Assembly: GCF_003013395.1 (NCBI RefSeq)
Contig: NZ_PXZM01000023.1
Coordinates: 248,001-312,000, forward strand
Reading direction: 5' to 3'
Length of the DNA stretch: 64,000 bases
DNA from: Brevibacillus fortis
GTDB lineage: Bacteria; Bacillota; Bacilli; Brevibacillales; Brevibacillaceae
Within the stretch, counting starts at the first letter, position 1, and the number at the start of each line of letters is the position of its first letter. Positions 1 to 8,053 of this stretch are shown in pieces. The translations under genes were made by a program, and so were the position numbers. The notes under the pieces were generated by a model that had not been told where the DNA came from, made no database searches, and saw nothing but the letters and a program-made list of their open reading frames with translations.

Positions 1-1307
1 CTTACGTAGACGATCTGTCTGCCGAAGACATGCGTAAAATGCGTGGAACATGGACAGAGCCAGGTACAGATAGTCCGTTCCGCAGCCGATCTGTGGAGGA
101 AAACCTGGACCTGCTTGCACGGATGCGCCAAGGAGAATTCAAGGACGGGGAAAAGGTGCTGCGTGCGAAAATCGATATGGCCTCTCAGAACTTCAACATG
201 CGTGATCCAGTTCTGTATCGGATATCCCATGCAACGCATCACAACACGGGCGACAAATGGTGCATCTATCCGATGTACGACTTCGCTCATCCGCTGGAGG
301 ATGCGATTGAGGGCGTGACACACTCCCTGTGCTCACTGGAATTCGAGGATCATCGTCCGTTGTACGACTGGGTAGTCCGCGAGTGCGAAATGGAGAATGT
401 ACCACGCCAGTACGAATTCGCCCGCTTGAACCTGACCAACACCGTTATGAGTAAACGCAAGCTGAAACAGCTCGTCGATGAGAATGTCGTAGACGGCTGG
501 GATGACCCGCGCATGCCAACCATCGCAGGCTTCCGTCGTCGCGGCTATACACCGGAAGCGATTCGTACATTCGCTCGTGAGGTAGGGGTAGCGCGCGCCA
601 ACAGCACGGTTGACGAGAAAATGCTGGAGTATTTCATCCGTGAGGACCTGAAGCTGAAGGCACCACGTACGATGGCTGTTTTGAATCCGTTGAAGGTCGT
701 CATCACGAACTATCCAGAAGGACAAGTCGAGATGCTTGAAGCGGAAATCAATCCAGAGAACCCGGAAATGGGCAATCGTCAAATTCCATTCTCACGCGAA
801 ATCTACATCGAGCAGGACGACTTCATGGAAAACCCTCCGAGCAAGTATTTCCGCCTGTTCCCGGGAAATGAAGTGCGTCTGAAGCACGCGTATTTCATCA
901 AATGCAATGACGTCGTGAAGGATGCGGACGGCAACGTGATCGAGCTGCACTGCACATATGATGTTGAGACCAAGAGTGGCAGCGGTTTTACAGGTCGCAA
1001 GGTAAAAGGTACGATTCACTGGGTGGATGCGACCAACGCAGTTCCAGCTGAATTCCGTTTGTATGAGCCATTGATTATGGATGATGAAGATGCGGAGGGT
1101 ACTTTCCTCGACAACATCAACCCAAATTCGTTGGAAGTCGTGCAAGGATATGTGGAGCCAAATATGAAAGAAACCAAGCCACAAGACAAGTATCAATTTT
1201 TCCGTCATGGCTATTTCAATGTCGATCCAAAGCATACGACAGATGATAAGCTCGTATTCAACCGGATTGTATCGTTGAAGAGTTCCTTTGAACTGCCAAA
1301 AGCATAG
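1..1307 (+). CDS. glnS: Glutaminyl-tRNA synthetase, 3' part (5' end outside window)
   Basis: Class I aminoacyl-tRNA synthetase that charges tRNA-Gln with glutamine. The reading frame is open from the left edge (codons from position 3, reading [10 protein letters not shown]), so the N-terminal HIGH region lies outside. Visible are the second half of the Rossmann domain ([18 protein letters not shown]), the KMSKS-equivalent VMSKR at about 444-458, and the C-terminal anticodon-binding beta-barrels through KSSFELPKA. The block [10 protein letters not shown] and the motif [22 protein letters not shown] are typical of GlnRS rather than GluRS. Bacillus makes Gln-tRNA by the GatCAB amidation route and has no GlnRS, so its presence is taxonomically informative. 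A terminator follows directly, so this is the end of its transcript. Confidence 0.96.
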   Translation, partial: YVDDLSAEDMRKMRGTWTEPGTDSPFRSRSVEENLDLLARMRQGEFKDGEKVLRAKIDMASQNFNMRDPVLYRISHATHHNTGDKWCIYPMYDFAHPLEDAIEGVTHSLCSLEFEDHRPLYDWVVRECEMENVPRQYEFARLNLTNTVMSKRKLKQLVDENVVDGWDDPRMPTIAGFRRRGYTPEAIRTFAREVGVARANSTVDEKMLEYFIREDLKLKAPRTMAVLNPLKVVITNYPEGQVEMLEAEINPENPEMGNRQIPFSREIYIEQDDFMENPPSKYFRLFPGNEVRLKHAYFIKCNDVVKDADGNVIELHCTYDVETKSGSGFTGRKVKGTIHWVDATNAVPAEFRLYEPLIMDDEDAEGTFLDNINPNSLEVVQGYVEPNMKETKPQDKYQFFRHGYFNVDPKHTTDDKLVFNRIVSLKSSFELPKA

Positions 1308-1325
1308 GAAATACTCACATAAATC

Positions 1326-1374
1326 AAGCGCTGTTGTGCATGGAGAACCCGTGTGCAGCAGTGCTTTTTTCTTT
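1326..1374 (+). terminator. Rho-independent terminator of glnS
   Basis: Imperfect hairpin AGCGCTGTTGTGCA / TGTGCAGCAGTGCT followed by TTTTTT, beginning about 20 bases after the glnS stop codon. Confidence 0.8.
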
Positions 1375-1428
1375 CGTCATTATAAATTGGCGTGTATAAT
1401 TATTCTGTTACAAAAAGGGGGACGAGTA

Positions 1429-2763
1429 GTGAACGGGAGAGCAGAACTTACACGTAGTTTGAAGTTGCGGCATATTGTCGTAATTGGACTGGGCTACATG
1501 GCCCCAATGGCCGTTTTTGACACCTTTGGCATTGTTTCTGGAGAAACGGGGGGGCACGTTCCTGCTGCTTATGCAGTCACACTTCTGGCGATCCTGTTTA
1601 CGGCGGCAAGCTACGGAAAGATGGTACGGCTATTCCCTTCAGCAGGAACTGCGTATACGTATACGCAGCAAACGATTCATCCCTATGCAGGATTTTTGGT
1701 AGGCTGGGCGTCCTTGCTGGATTATTTGTTTTTACCGATGATTAACGCCTTGTTGACGGGGGTATACCTATCGTCTGTGTTTCCTGACGTGTCGACGGCG
1801 TGGTGGATTATTGGCTTCATTGTTTTGGTGACAGGGCTAAACGTATTTCGCGTAACGGTGACCGCATCCGTCAACTCGCTTCTGGTGCTGTTTCAAGTCG
1901 TGGTCGTCGTGTTGTTTGCGGGATTGGCAATCCGCGGTCTTATGCAAGGCGATGGGCTTGGACAAGTATTCAACCTTCGTCCATTTTTGTCACCGGACAT
2001 GTCTGTAATTGCACTGCTTTCCGGTGCGTCGATTCTTTGCTTTTCCTTCCTTGGCTTTGATGCAGTAACCACGCTTACAGAAGAAACCGTCGATGCGAAA
2101 AAGACGATTCCTCGCGGGATTATGCTCGTGGCACTTGCAGGGGGAGCGTTATTTATTACGGCCTCTTATTTCATGCAATCATTATTTCCAGATGTTTCGG
2201 TATTGTCTGATCCAGAAGCGGCCTCTGCGGAGATTGCTCTGTTTATCGGAGGGACGATCTTTCAATTGGTGTTTTTGGCGGCAGCTTTGTCTTCGACACT
2301 GGCGTCCGGGCTCGTATCCGTCACGAGTGTCACGCGCTTGCTGTACGCAATGGGACGGGATGGATTTTTGCCGCGACGTTGGTTCGGTTATGTACATCCG
2401 AAGCTGAGAACACCTTTGCTTAACGTCTTACTGGTTGGAGCATTGATGCTGTTCGCTTTGTACATGGATTTGTTAACGGCAACTTCCTTTATTAACTTTG
2501 GCGCGCTGATCGCCTTTAGTTTTGTGAACATCAGCGTAATGGCGTACTATTTCCGCAAACAAAAGAACAAGCATATTAAGGACTGGTGGGGCTTCGTGCT
2601 GTCGCCGTTCATCGGGACGATGTTCATTGCCTTCCTATGGGTCAACCTGGAAGCAACGTCCATGATGCTCGGCTTGCTGTGGAGCTTTATCGGACTGATT
2701 TATTTGTTGTATTTGGTGAAAATCAAGAAAAGCAATTTGGAAATGATGAAGTTTGAGGAGTAG
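1429..2763 (+). CDS. APC-family amino acid/polyamine permease
   Basis: Integral membrane transporter of the amino acid-polyamine-organocation superfamily, 444 residues with about 12 hydrophobic segments. The first helix region (LRHIVVIGLGYMAPMAVFDTFG) and the conserved block in helix 6-7 (FSFLGFDAVTTLTEETVDAKKTIPRGI, written here in pieces) are hallmarks of APC permeases. The TEE.DAKKTIPRGI loop is close to the PuuP/YfnA-like subgroup, but the substrate cannot be read from sequence. I chose GTG at 1429 because AAGGGGG lies 8 bases upstream; the upstream in-frame stretch has no ribosome site and runs through the glnS terminator. The gene stands alone between two terminators. Confidence 0.88.
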   Translation: MNGRAELTRSLKLRHIVVIGLGYMAPMAVFDTFGIVSGETGGHVPAAYAVTLLAILFTAASYGKMVRLFPSAGTAYTYTQQTIHPYAGFLVGWASLLDYLFLPMINALLTGVYLSSVFPDVSTAWWIIGFIVLVTGLNVFRVTVTASVNSLLVLFQVVVVVLFAGLAIRGLMQGDGLGQVFNLRPFLSPDMSVIALLSGASILCFSFLGFDAVTTLTEETVDAKKTIPRGIMLVALAGGALFITASYFMQSLFPDVSVLSDPEAASAEIALFIGGTIFQLVFLAAALSSTLASGLVSVTSVTRLLYAMGRDGFLPRRWFGYVHPKLRTPLLNVLLVGALMLFALYMDLLTATSFINFGALIAFSFVNISVMAYYFRKQKNKHIKDWWGFVLSPFIGTMFIAFLWVNLEATSMMLGLLWSFIGLIYLLYLVKIKKSNLEMMKFEE

Positions 2764-2837
2764 AGTCGCTGTAGTGGAGAAGAAGTGCACTTCTTCTTAC
2801 GTGGCTTTGATAACAATATTTGAAGGTGAATTCGGAG

Positions 2838-2873
2838 GGGGAGAATAGTGATTCTCTCTCTTTTTTTATTCAT
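2838..2873 (+). terminator. Terminator downstream of the APC permease
   Basis: GGAGAAT-AGTG-ATTCTCTC hairpin followed by TTTTTTT, about 75 bases after the permease stop. Confidence 0.8.
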
Positions 2874-2900
2874 TTTGTTTTTTCCCCAATCAAAGCAGGA

Positions 2901-3139
2901 GAACAGCAAGCAGCTTCGCAGAGGAAACAGGAGAAATAAGCGAAGATCTTAGGGACACCGACCGAGACGGAATGCAAAAAGCGAAACACGCCCTTAAGCG
3001 TCCACCTCTGAGATACATCCTGATTGGACCACTTTGGACGCGGTTTCGCTTTTTGCATGGAGTCGTGCAGTCAATCCCCCAGGGGGTGGCCCTAGAAGCT
3101 GAGCGTTTTCTCCTGTTTCCTCCCCACCACTACAGCCAG
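2901..3139 (-). ncRNA. Long structured intergenic element, copy 1 (reads on minus strand)
   Basis: About 240 bases of nested inverted repeats with no convincing gene. Outer stem: 2921-2936 pairs perfectly with 3107-3122 (16 bp, GAGGAAACAGGAGAAA). Inner stem: 2972-2987 pairs perfectly with 3043-3058 (16 bp, ATGCAAAAAGCGAAAC). Apical stem: 2998-3004 with 3035-3041 (GCGTCCA/TGGACGC). On the minus strand the 5' strand between outer and inner stems carries GGGGGATTGACTG (3068-3080), and TTAA follows the apical stem (2994-2997). Copy 2 at about 29.5 kb has the same layout and the same unpaired motifs but different stem sequences, so the pairing is conserved rather than the sequence. Orientation was chosen from the shared GGATTGACTG. 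Whether it is transcribed, or acts as single-stranded DNA, is unknown. Confidence 0.6.
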
Positions 3140-3162
3140 ATCAAAGTGTTCCCCCATCCCCT

Positions 3163-3175
3163 GCTAGACGTTCTA
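3163..3175. repeat. Short palindrome CTAGA-CGT-TCTAG
   Basis: Perfect 5-bp inverted repeat with a 3-base centre, 70 bases before the ECF transporter operon. Possible operator; nothing else supports a function. Confidence 0.3.
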
Positions 3176-3246
3176 GAGAAGAGAGAGTAAACTGGCTACA
3201 GGAATATTCCAAACATTAACACTTGACACAAGGAGGGGTTATTCTT

Positions 3247-3852
3247 ATGCTTTCGAATCTGTTCCGGCGGAAGTGGACAACAGTAGATTACGTCCTGATT
3301 GTCGTCACCGCCGCGCTCTACGCTGTTGCTATTATTATGCTTGCCAATATCAAGCTCATTCCATCCGTACCAATCCGTCCGGCCAATGCCCTTCAGCCTG
3401 TATTTGGCATGTTATTCGGCTTACCGGGATGCATAGGCCTTGCCTTTGGAAATATGGTAAGTGATTTGTTAACCGGAAGCGCACCGCCTCATGCGATCGC
3501 AGTCGGTTTCTTTTCTAATTTTATGGGGGGCTTTATCGGGCTGCTTGCTGTGAGTCACCCTGCCCTGAAAACAAAACGAAGCGTTCTTCAATACATTGTG
3601 TTTGTCGTTTTCATTAGCTCAGCAGTAGTAGCATGCGGGATTCTCGTTAATTTTGCACTGGGCTTGACTCCGAAAGAGGTAGTTGCTGTATTCATCCCGA
3701 CGGTGTTCTTGAACCAAGCGATATCAACAGCGATTCTAGGGCCAATCATCTTGAAGCTGTTGTACCCATTCGTGAAGCGCTCTGGACTATACCGGGGCCG
3801 TCCCTTGCAGGATTACAACTATCTCGGGAATGAAAGCAGGCTCGCAAGGTGA
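3247..3852 (+). CDS. ECF transporter S component (QueT-like substrate-binding membrane protein)
   Basis: A 201-residue, about six-helix membrane protein, the substrate-capturing subunit of an energy-coupling-factor importer. The segment RPANALQPVFGMLFGLPGCIGLAFGN resembles the QueT-type S-component family (R.A..LP..GLLFGP.GA.G...GN), which suggests but does not prove a queuosine-precursor or related substrate. Start ATG 3247 has a strong AAGGAGGGG 9 bases upstream; the TTG at 3223 lies before this site and is rejected. It is the first of four overlapping or abutting genes encoding S, A, A and T subunits, so this is a dedicated (group I) ECF transporter. Stop TGA overlaps the next gene's GTG by 4 bases. 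Confidence 0.82.
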   Translation: MLSNLFRRKWTTVDYVLIVVTAALYAVAIIMLANIKLIPSVPIRPANALQPVFGMLFGLPGCIGLAFGNMVSDLLTGSAPPHAIAVGFFSNFMGGFIGLLAVSHPALKTKRSVLQYIVFVVFISSAVVACGILVNFALGLTPKEVVAVFIPTVFLNQAISTAILGPIILKLLYPFVKRSGLYRGRPLQDYNYLGNESRLAR

Positions 3853-4691
3853 AAACAGAACCATTGCTGCGAGTAAGCGGAGTCTATTGGCACTATGAAG
3901 AGGGAGCACAGCCAGCGCTAGCGGACATTCATCTGGCGCTTTATCCAGGGGAAGTGGTCGGAGTTGTCGGGCCTGCTGCCGCAGGGAAAACAACCCTGCT
4001 GTTAACGATGTCAGGCCTGATTCCATCTAACTACGGTGGACATTTCGTGGGGAGCGTTGAGTCCAACAGCGAGCAGGGTATCGTCTTTCAGGACCCGGAA
4101 ACCCAGTTCATAGGGCTGACAGTTGAGGAGGAGCTAGCCTTCTCGCTTGAGAATGCCGGGTGGTCGGATGAACGCATTGAACAACGTATGGTAGAGGTGC
4201 TGGACCTGATCGGATTGAACGGTTTTACTGATCGTTCACCTCTTGAGCTGTCGGGAGGAGAAAAGCAGCGAGTAGCGATTGCATCTGCTCTCTCCCACAG
4301 TCCAGAGTTACTCATTTTGGATGAGCCTACTTCTGAGCTGGACCCGGTGGGAGCGCGGGAGGTCTTCTCTCTTCTTTCACGACTCAAGCAGGAAAAAGAC
4401 ATGACGATTGTCGTATCGTCCCATGCGACAGAAGAGCTCGCTGCCTTTTGCGACCGAATGATTCTGATTGCAGAGGGGAAAATCATTTTGGACCTGCCGA
4501 CTCGCCAATTTTTTGCCCAAGTGGACGTGTTGGACGAGCATGGCATATTGGTCCCAGATGTCATCCGGTTTTATCACATGCTATGCCAGGAAGGCGTCAT
4601 GTCGGCGTCCTCTGCTGGGGTGCCTCTGACTGTTGAGGAGCTGGCACTCCTCTACAAGGAAGCGCGGCTTGTTCGGGAGGGAAGTCTGTGA
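3849..4691 (+). CDS. ECF transporter ATP-binding protein 1
   Basis: ABC-type ATPase subunit of the ECF importer, 280 residues. Walker A GPAAAGKTT is at residues 41-49, Q-loop Q81 in FQDPETQF (the QDPE form typical of ECF A subunits), signature LSGGEKQR at 134-141, and Walker B LLILDEPTSELDP at about 155-167. A C-terminal extension of about 60 residues follows. GTG start at 3849 overlaps the upstream TGA (GTGA), implying translational coupling; GCAGG lies 8 bases upstream. Together with the next gene it would form the ATPase heterodimer that drives the S and T subunits. Confidence 0.93.
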   Translation: MKTEPLLRVSGVYWHYEEGAQPALADIHLALYPGEVVGVVGPAAAGKTTLLLTMSGLIPSNYGGHFVGSVESNSEQGIVFQDPETQFIGLTVEEELAFSLENAGWSDERIEQRMVEVLDLIGLNGFTDRSPLELSGGEKQRVAIASALSHSPELLILDEPTSELDPVGAREVFSLLSRLKQEKDMTIVVSSHATEELAAFCDRMILIAEGKIILDLPTRQFFAQVDVLDEHGILVPDVIRFYHMLCQEGVMSASSAGVPLTVEELALLYKEARLVREGSL

Positions 4692-5503
4692 GTGTCGTCA
4701 TTGATTTCAATGATGTCTGGTATGGCTATGAAAAGGAAAAGCCCGTGCTGCATGGCGTTTCGCTCCAAATCAAACAGGGAGAATTCGTCGCCATCATCGG
4801 GGGAAACGGTTCCGGAAAAACGACGTTGGCCAAGCATTGTAACGGTCTATACAAGCCGACACAAGGTACCGTCAAAGTGAGTGGTCTCGATACCAAGACG
4901 ATGAACGTTGCCCAACTATCGAGAATCGTGGCGTATTGCTATCAAAATCCTGATCATCAAATCTTTCATTCGACCGCAAAGGCGGAGGTAGCATTTGGCC
5001 CCAAAAACATGGGCTGGCCGCCTGAAAAAATAGAGCAAGCTGTCGCGGAGGCGTTGGAAGCAGTGGGGTTATCCGACAAGGGTGACGAAGAGCCCCATTT
5101 TTCGAGCAAAGGCACGCGGCAAAAGATTGCGGTGGCTTCGATCCTGGCGATGAAGCCGCAAGTGATCGTGTTGGACGAACCAACGACCGGTCTCGATTAC
5201 CGAGGCATGCAAGAAATGATGGAGTTGGTGCGGCAGTTGCAAGCGGAAGGTCATACGATCATCGTCATCACGCATGATATGCGGCTGGTAGCGGAGTACG
5301 CCCAGCGAGTGATCGTTATGCATAAAGGAAAGCTGCTATGCGACGGGGACCCACAGCACGTATTTTCGCAGCCACAAGTATTAGCAGCTGCCCAGGTAGA
5401 AGCGCCTGCCATTTATCGTTTCGGGAAGGCTGTGCAGGTCGATGATCCGATTCCACTCACGCTGACAGCGATGAAAAAACAGCTGCTGGGAGAGGGGAAC
5501 TAA
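4688..5503 (+). CDS. ECF transporter ATP-binding protein 2
   Basis: Second ATPase subunit, 271 residues. Walker A GGNGSGKTT (38-46), Q-loop in YQNPDHQIF (86-93), Walker B VIVLDEPTTGLD (159-170), and switch His in ITHD. The ABC signature reads SSKGTRQK (139-146) instead of LSGGQ; SKGxRQ variants are known in one subset of ECF ATPases, so this is a subtype marker rather than decay. Because the ATPase heterodimer has two composite sites, one may work differently from the other. GTG start overlaps the upstream stop (GTGA), with GGGAGG 5-8 bases before it. Confidence 0.93.
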   Translation: MSVVIDFNDVWYGYEKEKPVLHGVSLQIKQGEFVAIIGGNGSGKTTLAKHCNGLYKPTQGTVKVSGLDTKTMNVAQLSRIVAYCYQNPDHQIFHSTAKAEVAFGPKNMGWPPEKIEQAVAEALEAVGLSDKGDEEPHFSSKGTRQKIAVASILAMKPQVIVLDEPTTGLDYRGMQEMMELVRQLQAEGHTIIVITHDMRLVAEYAQRVIVMHKGKLLCDGDPQHVFSQPQVLAAAQVEAPAIYRFGKAVQVDDPIPLTLTAMKKQLLGEGN

Positions 5504-5504
5504 G

Positions 5505-6293
5505 ATGAAAAATGCCCATCCGAGCTACACGCTGCTTGTATTTATGCTACTGGGCTTGCTCCCTTTTTTATTCCAGGACCCGCGTGCGCTTATCATTCTG
5601 TTGGCGATAAACATCGCGTTGATTGCCAAGCTGGGCTGGGAGCGCTCCATGATTAAGGCGTATGTATTGGTTGGTGGAATCGGTTCGTGCTTTGCTGTGA
5701 TTACGTGGCTACCGTTTACCAATGTAGGCACTCCGTACTGGAGTAGCACAATTCCTTTGATTCACTATCCCGTGCAAATTACTGATGTCGGTGTCTTATG
5801 GGCATTGGGCATGGGACTACGACTGGCAAATGTAGCGTTATTGTCGATGTACTATTTGTTTTCGACAACGCCCAGAGAAATAGCAATGGGACTTCGCGGG
5901 ATTGGCGTTCCGTTTTCGATAAGCTATTTGCTCTCGCTCATTTTTCGATTTATCCCACTCGTCAAAAATGATTTGGCGATCATTCGGGAGGCACAGATGG
6001 TACGGGGGATGTCGACGAGTGAAGGGAACATGCCAGAGCGCATCAGGAAGTACAGCTACTTGCTCGTACCGCTCATATTCAACTCACTCAAGCGCGTGCA
6101 ATTGATCGCCAATGCATTGGATGCCAAAGGCTTTCGCATGCGAAATAGTCAGCACCGGTTTTACCGCAGTAAGCGATGGAAAAAAACAGAAGTCATCAAA
6201 CTAGTGGCTGGTGTATGTATCGTCGTTGCACTATTTTACATCGCCAGGCTACATCCAGATCATATTGGCGTGCTGATTCCGGGGCGTATTTAG
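5505..6293 (+). CDS. ECF transporter T component (transmembrane coupling protein)
   Basis: A 262-residue membrane protein with about five to six hydrophobic segments, the scaffold that links the two ATPases to the S component. The coupling helices of EcfT proteins carry two A-R-G-type motifs; here they appear as QMVRG (about residues 164-168) and DAKGF (about 204-208), in the expected positions after the conserved segment SLIFRFIPLV. It starts one base after the stop of the second ATPase gene with GAGAGGGG upstream, so it is cotranscribed. Confidence 0.9.
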   Translation: MKNAHPSYTLLVFMLLGLLPFLFQDPRALIILLAINIALIAKLGWERSMIKAYVLVGGIGSCFAVITWLPFTNVGTPYWSSTIPLIHYPVQITDVGVLWALGMGLRLANVALLSMYYLFSTTPREIAMGLRGIGVPFSISYLLSLIFRFIPLVKNDLAIIREAQMVRGMSTSEGNMPERIRKYSYLLVPLIFNSLKRVQLIANALDAKGFRMRNSQHRFYRSKRWKKTEVIKLVAGVCIVVALFYIARLHPDHIGVLIPGRI

Positions 6294-6309
6294 TAAGGAG
6301 GCGAGCAAA

Positions 6310-7161
6310 ATGGACGAAGCATTGTTTTCGCATGTCAATCGTTTACAGGTAGAAGGGGGCACGCTGGAGTACGGCGTAACAGGAAAGTCACGTGCACCCG
6401 CACTTCTGCTTTTACATGGCATTCGCACTACCAAGCTACTGTTTGCGCCCATTTTGCCAGCATTGACAGAGCGATATCGGGTGATTGCGGTAGATATTCG
6501 TGGTCACGGTAATTCTGAGAGCCAGGATAACTCCTATTCGTTTGAGCAGATCGTAACGGACTTGATTCAACTCTTGGAGAAAGAACAGCTCGAACAAGTG
6601 ACGATTGTCGCAGCGTCTTTTTCTGCTGTGCCTGCCCAGATGCTTGCGATTCGCGAGCCCAAGCGTGTAGCTTCGCTCGTTTTGCTGGATGGAGGCTATT
6701 ATTCCTTGGGAGAAGTGCCGGGATTCAATAGGGAGAAGGCTGTCGAGCGGCTGGCTGCCACGCGATTTTCTTCCGTGGAGGAAGCGGAAAGGCAGTTCGC
6801 AGAGCGGTATAGTACGAGAGTGATGCCAGAGGGCTGGATGCGAGAGGAGCTTTTGAAAAGGGAAGACGGCAGCTACGCGTATCGTTTGCCGAGGGAAGCG
6901 TTCTCTGCTTATTTCCAAGAGTACAGCGTCCATAGCCAACCGGAATTGTTCAAACAGCTGACATGCCCCGTGCTTTTACTGCTGGCTGACGACAGCTTGT
7001 TGTCAAAAGAAGAGCAGCAGTTTCATCGCCAGGCAGTCGCCCATTATCAGGGGATTGTGAAGCAGGCCAAGGTGAAAATGATACCGGAAGCACAACATTT
7101 GCTGATGGTGACGCATCCGCAAGAGACAGTGAACGCCATCCATGATTTTTTATCGAAATAA
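6310..7161 (+). CDS. Alpha/beta-fold hydrolase
   Basis: A 283-residue cytoplasmic alpha/beta hydrolase. The oxyanion loop LLLLHGIRT is at residues 32-40, strand motif VDIRGHGNS at 61-69, nucleophile elbow AASFS with Ser103, probable acid Asp227 in LLADDS and catalytic His263 in EAQHLL. The elbow fits the small-x-Ser-x-small rule but lacks the usual glycines. TAAGGAGGCGAGC precedes ATG 6310, only 16 bases after the ECF T gene, so it probably belongs to the ECF operon and may act on the imported compound (inference). A strong terminator ends the unit. Confidence 0.85.
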   Translation: MDEALFSHVNRLQVEGGTLEYGVTGKSRAPALLLLHGIRTTKLLFAPILPALTERYRVIAVDIRGHGNSESQDNSYSFEQIVTDLIQLLEKEQLEQVTIVAASFSAVPAQMLAIREPKRVASLVLLDGGYYSLGEVPGFNREKAVERLAATRFSSVEEAERQFAERYSTRVMPEGWMREELLKREDGSYAYRLPREAFSAYFQEYSVHSQPELFKQLTCPVLLLLADDSLLSKEEQQFHRQAVAHYQGIVKQAKVKMIPEAQHLLMVTHPQETVNAIHDFLSK

Positions 7162-7163
7162 GG

Positions 7164-7196
7164 AAGGGACAAGCGAAAATGCTTGTCCCTTTTTCT
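7164..7196 (+). terminator. Terminator of the ECF-hydrolase operon
   Basis: AAGGGACAAGC / GCTTGTCCCTTTTT, perfect 11-bp stem with a 6-base loop and a T-run. Confidence 0.92.
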
Positions 7197-7201
7197 TTTG
7201 T

Positions 7202-7897
7202 TTACCGCTTTGCTTCGCTCATAAGCACGCTCAGCTGTTCTGCCATGGCTTGCTTATTCTTTTGATCCTTCATTTGCTTTTTAACCGTTTCTAGCGCTTT
7301 GATGCCTTTTTTTGAACTCACGACCTTCACGGTTGTATCCGCTCCGTAGATGCGCTCGATTTGGGCGCGTGCTTGTGCGAATGTGTTTTGATGATCGCTC
7401 GTCCCCAATGTCCCTGCGGTTCCGCTCCCTGATTTTGTACGGGCAGCATCATGCCCTCGACTGGAGCTACCGGAGTAATTGCTGATGAGATGGGACTGCA
7501 TCGGGTCCATTTGATTGATCGATTGTGCATTGGCAGTAGAAGGGGCCAAGTAGATAGCATCATTTACGATCAATGCCTGAACGCCGTGAACGCCCGCCGC
7601 CTTCAGTTGGGCTTCCAGCTTTGTAGAAGGACCACCCGTATGAAGGTGTGAGCTGCCCATGGAGCTGTAAAGAGCATTGCCCATTCCGCTATTCGTATGG
7701 CCTTGCGCGTTTGTCGTGAATTTCTTATCACGATCCACGCTTGGAATAACAGTTGCGCCTTTGGGCGTCTGCACGGTGGACTGTGTGTGTGCTGGCGGAT
7801 GCGGCTTCGTAGGCGGAGCAGCCTGATTCATACAAGCTGTCATTAGAAGTACAGCCCCTAACCCTGCGGTTCCTACCCATGTATGGAAGTGCTTCAT
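7202..7897 (-). CDS. YhcN/YlaJ-family spore lipoprotein
   Basis: A 231-residue exported lipoprotein. Signal peptide KHFHTWVGTAGLGAVLL leads to lipobox LMTAC with Cys22, followed by a Pro/Thr-rich spacer. The C-terminal part (QARAQIERIYGADTTVKVV... and ALETVKKQM) matches the YhcN/YlaJ family, members of which are found in the inner membrane of spores. I chose ATG 7897 over the GTG one codon earlier because GGAGGG is then 6 bases upstream. The gene converges on the ECF operon and its terminator. Confidence 0.82.
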   Translation of the reverse strand: MKHFHTWVGTAGLGAVLLMTACMNQAAPPTKPHPPAHTQSTVQTPKGATVIPSVDRDKKFTTNAQGHTNSGMGNALYSSMGSSHLHTGGPSTKLEAQLKAAGVHGVQALIVNDAIYLAPSTANAQSINQMDPMQSHLISNYSGSSSRGHDAARTKSGSGTAGTLGTSDHQNTFAQARAQIERIYGADTTVKVVSSKKGIKALETVKKQMKDQKNKQAMAEQLSVLMSEAKR

Positions 7898-8053
7898 CAC
7901 GATCCCTCCAAGTCTTCCTACCTAGATAAACTTATCCTTTGTTCGCGGCATGAAGTTATGAGTGGAGCATGTTGGAAAAAATTCCGGTGATCACGAGTAT
8001 CTTGGGGAAAAAATGCACAAACCAAAGAAAGGAAATCACTGGAGGTGGTAGAT

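Noticed and set aside
1288..1428. N-terminal extension of the APC permease
   Set aside because: It would run through the glnS terminator and lacks a ribosome site; GTG 1429 is well supported.
2921..3122. Insertion sequence or MITE with terminal inverted repeats
   Set aside because: The arms are stems of a nested fold and differ completely between the two copies, unlike the fixed ends of an IS or MITE, and I see no target duplication.
2901..3246. Riboswitch for the ECF transporter operon
   Set aside because: The element's conserved motifs read on the opposite strand to the operon, and its other copy is upstream of an unrelated gene; no known vitamin riboswitch core is visible.
4688..5503. 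Defective ATPase because the LSGGQ signature is missing
   Set aside because: SKGxRQ signatures are a normal variant in some ECF ATPases; Walker A, Walker B and switch residues are intact.
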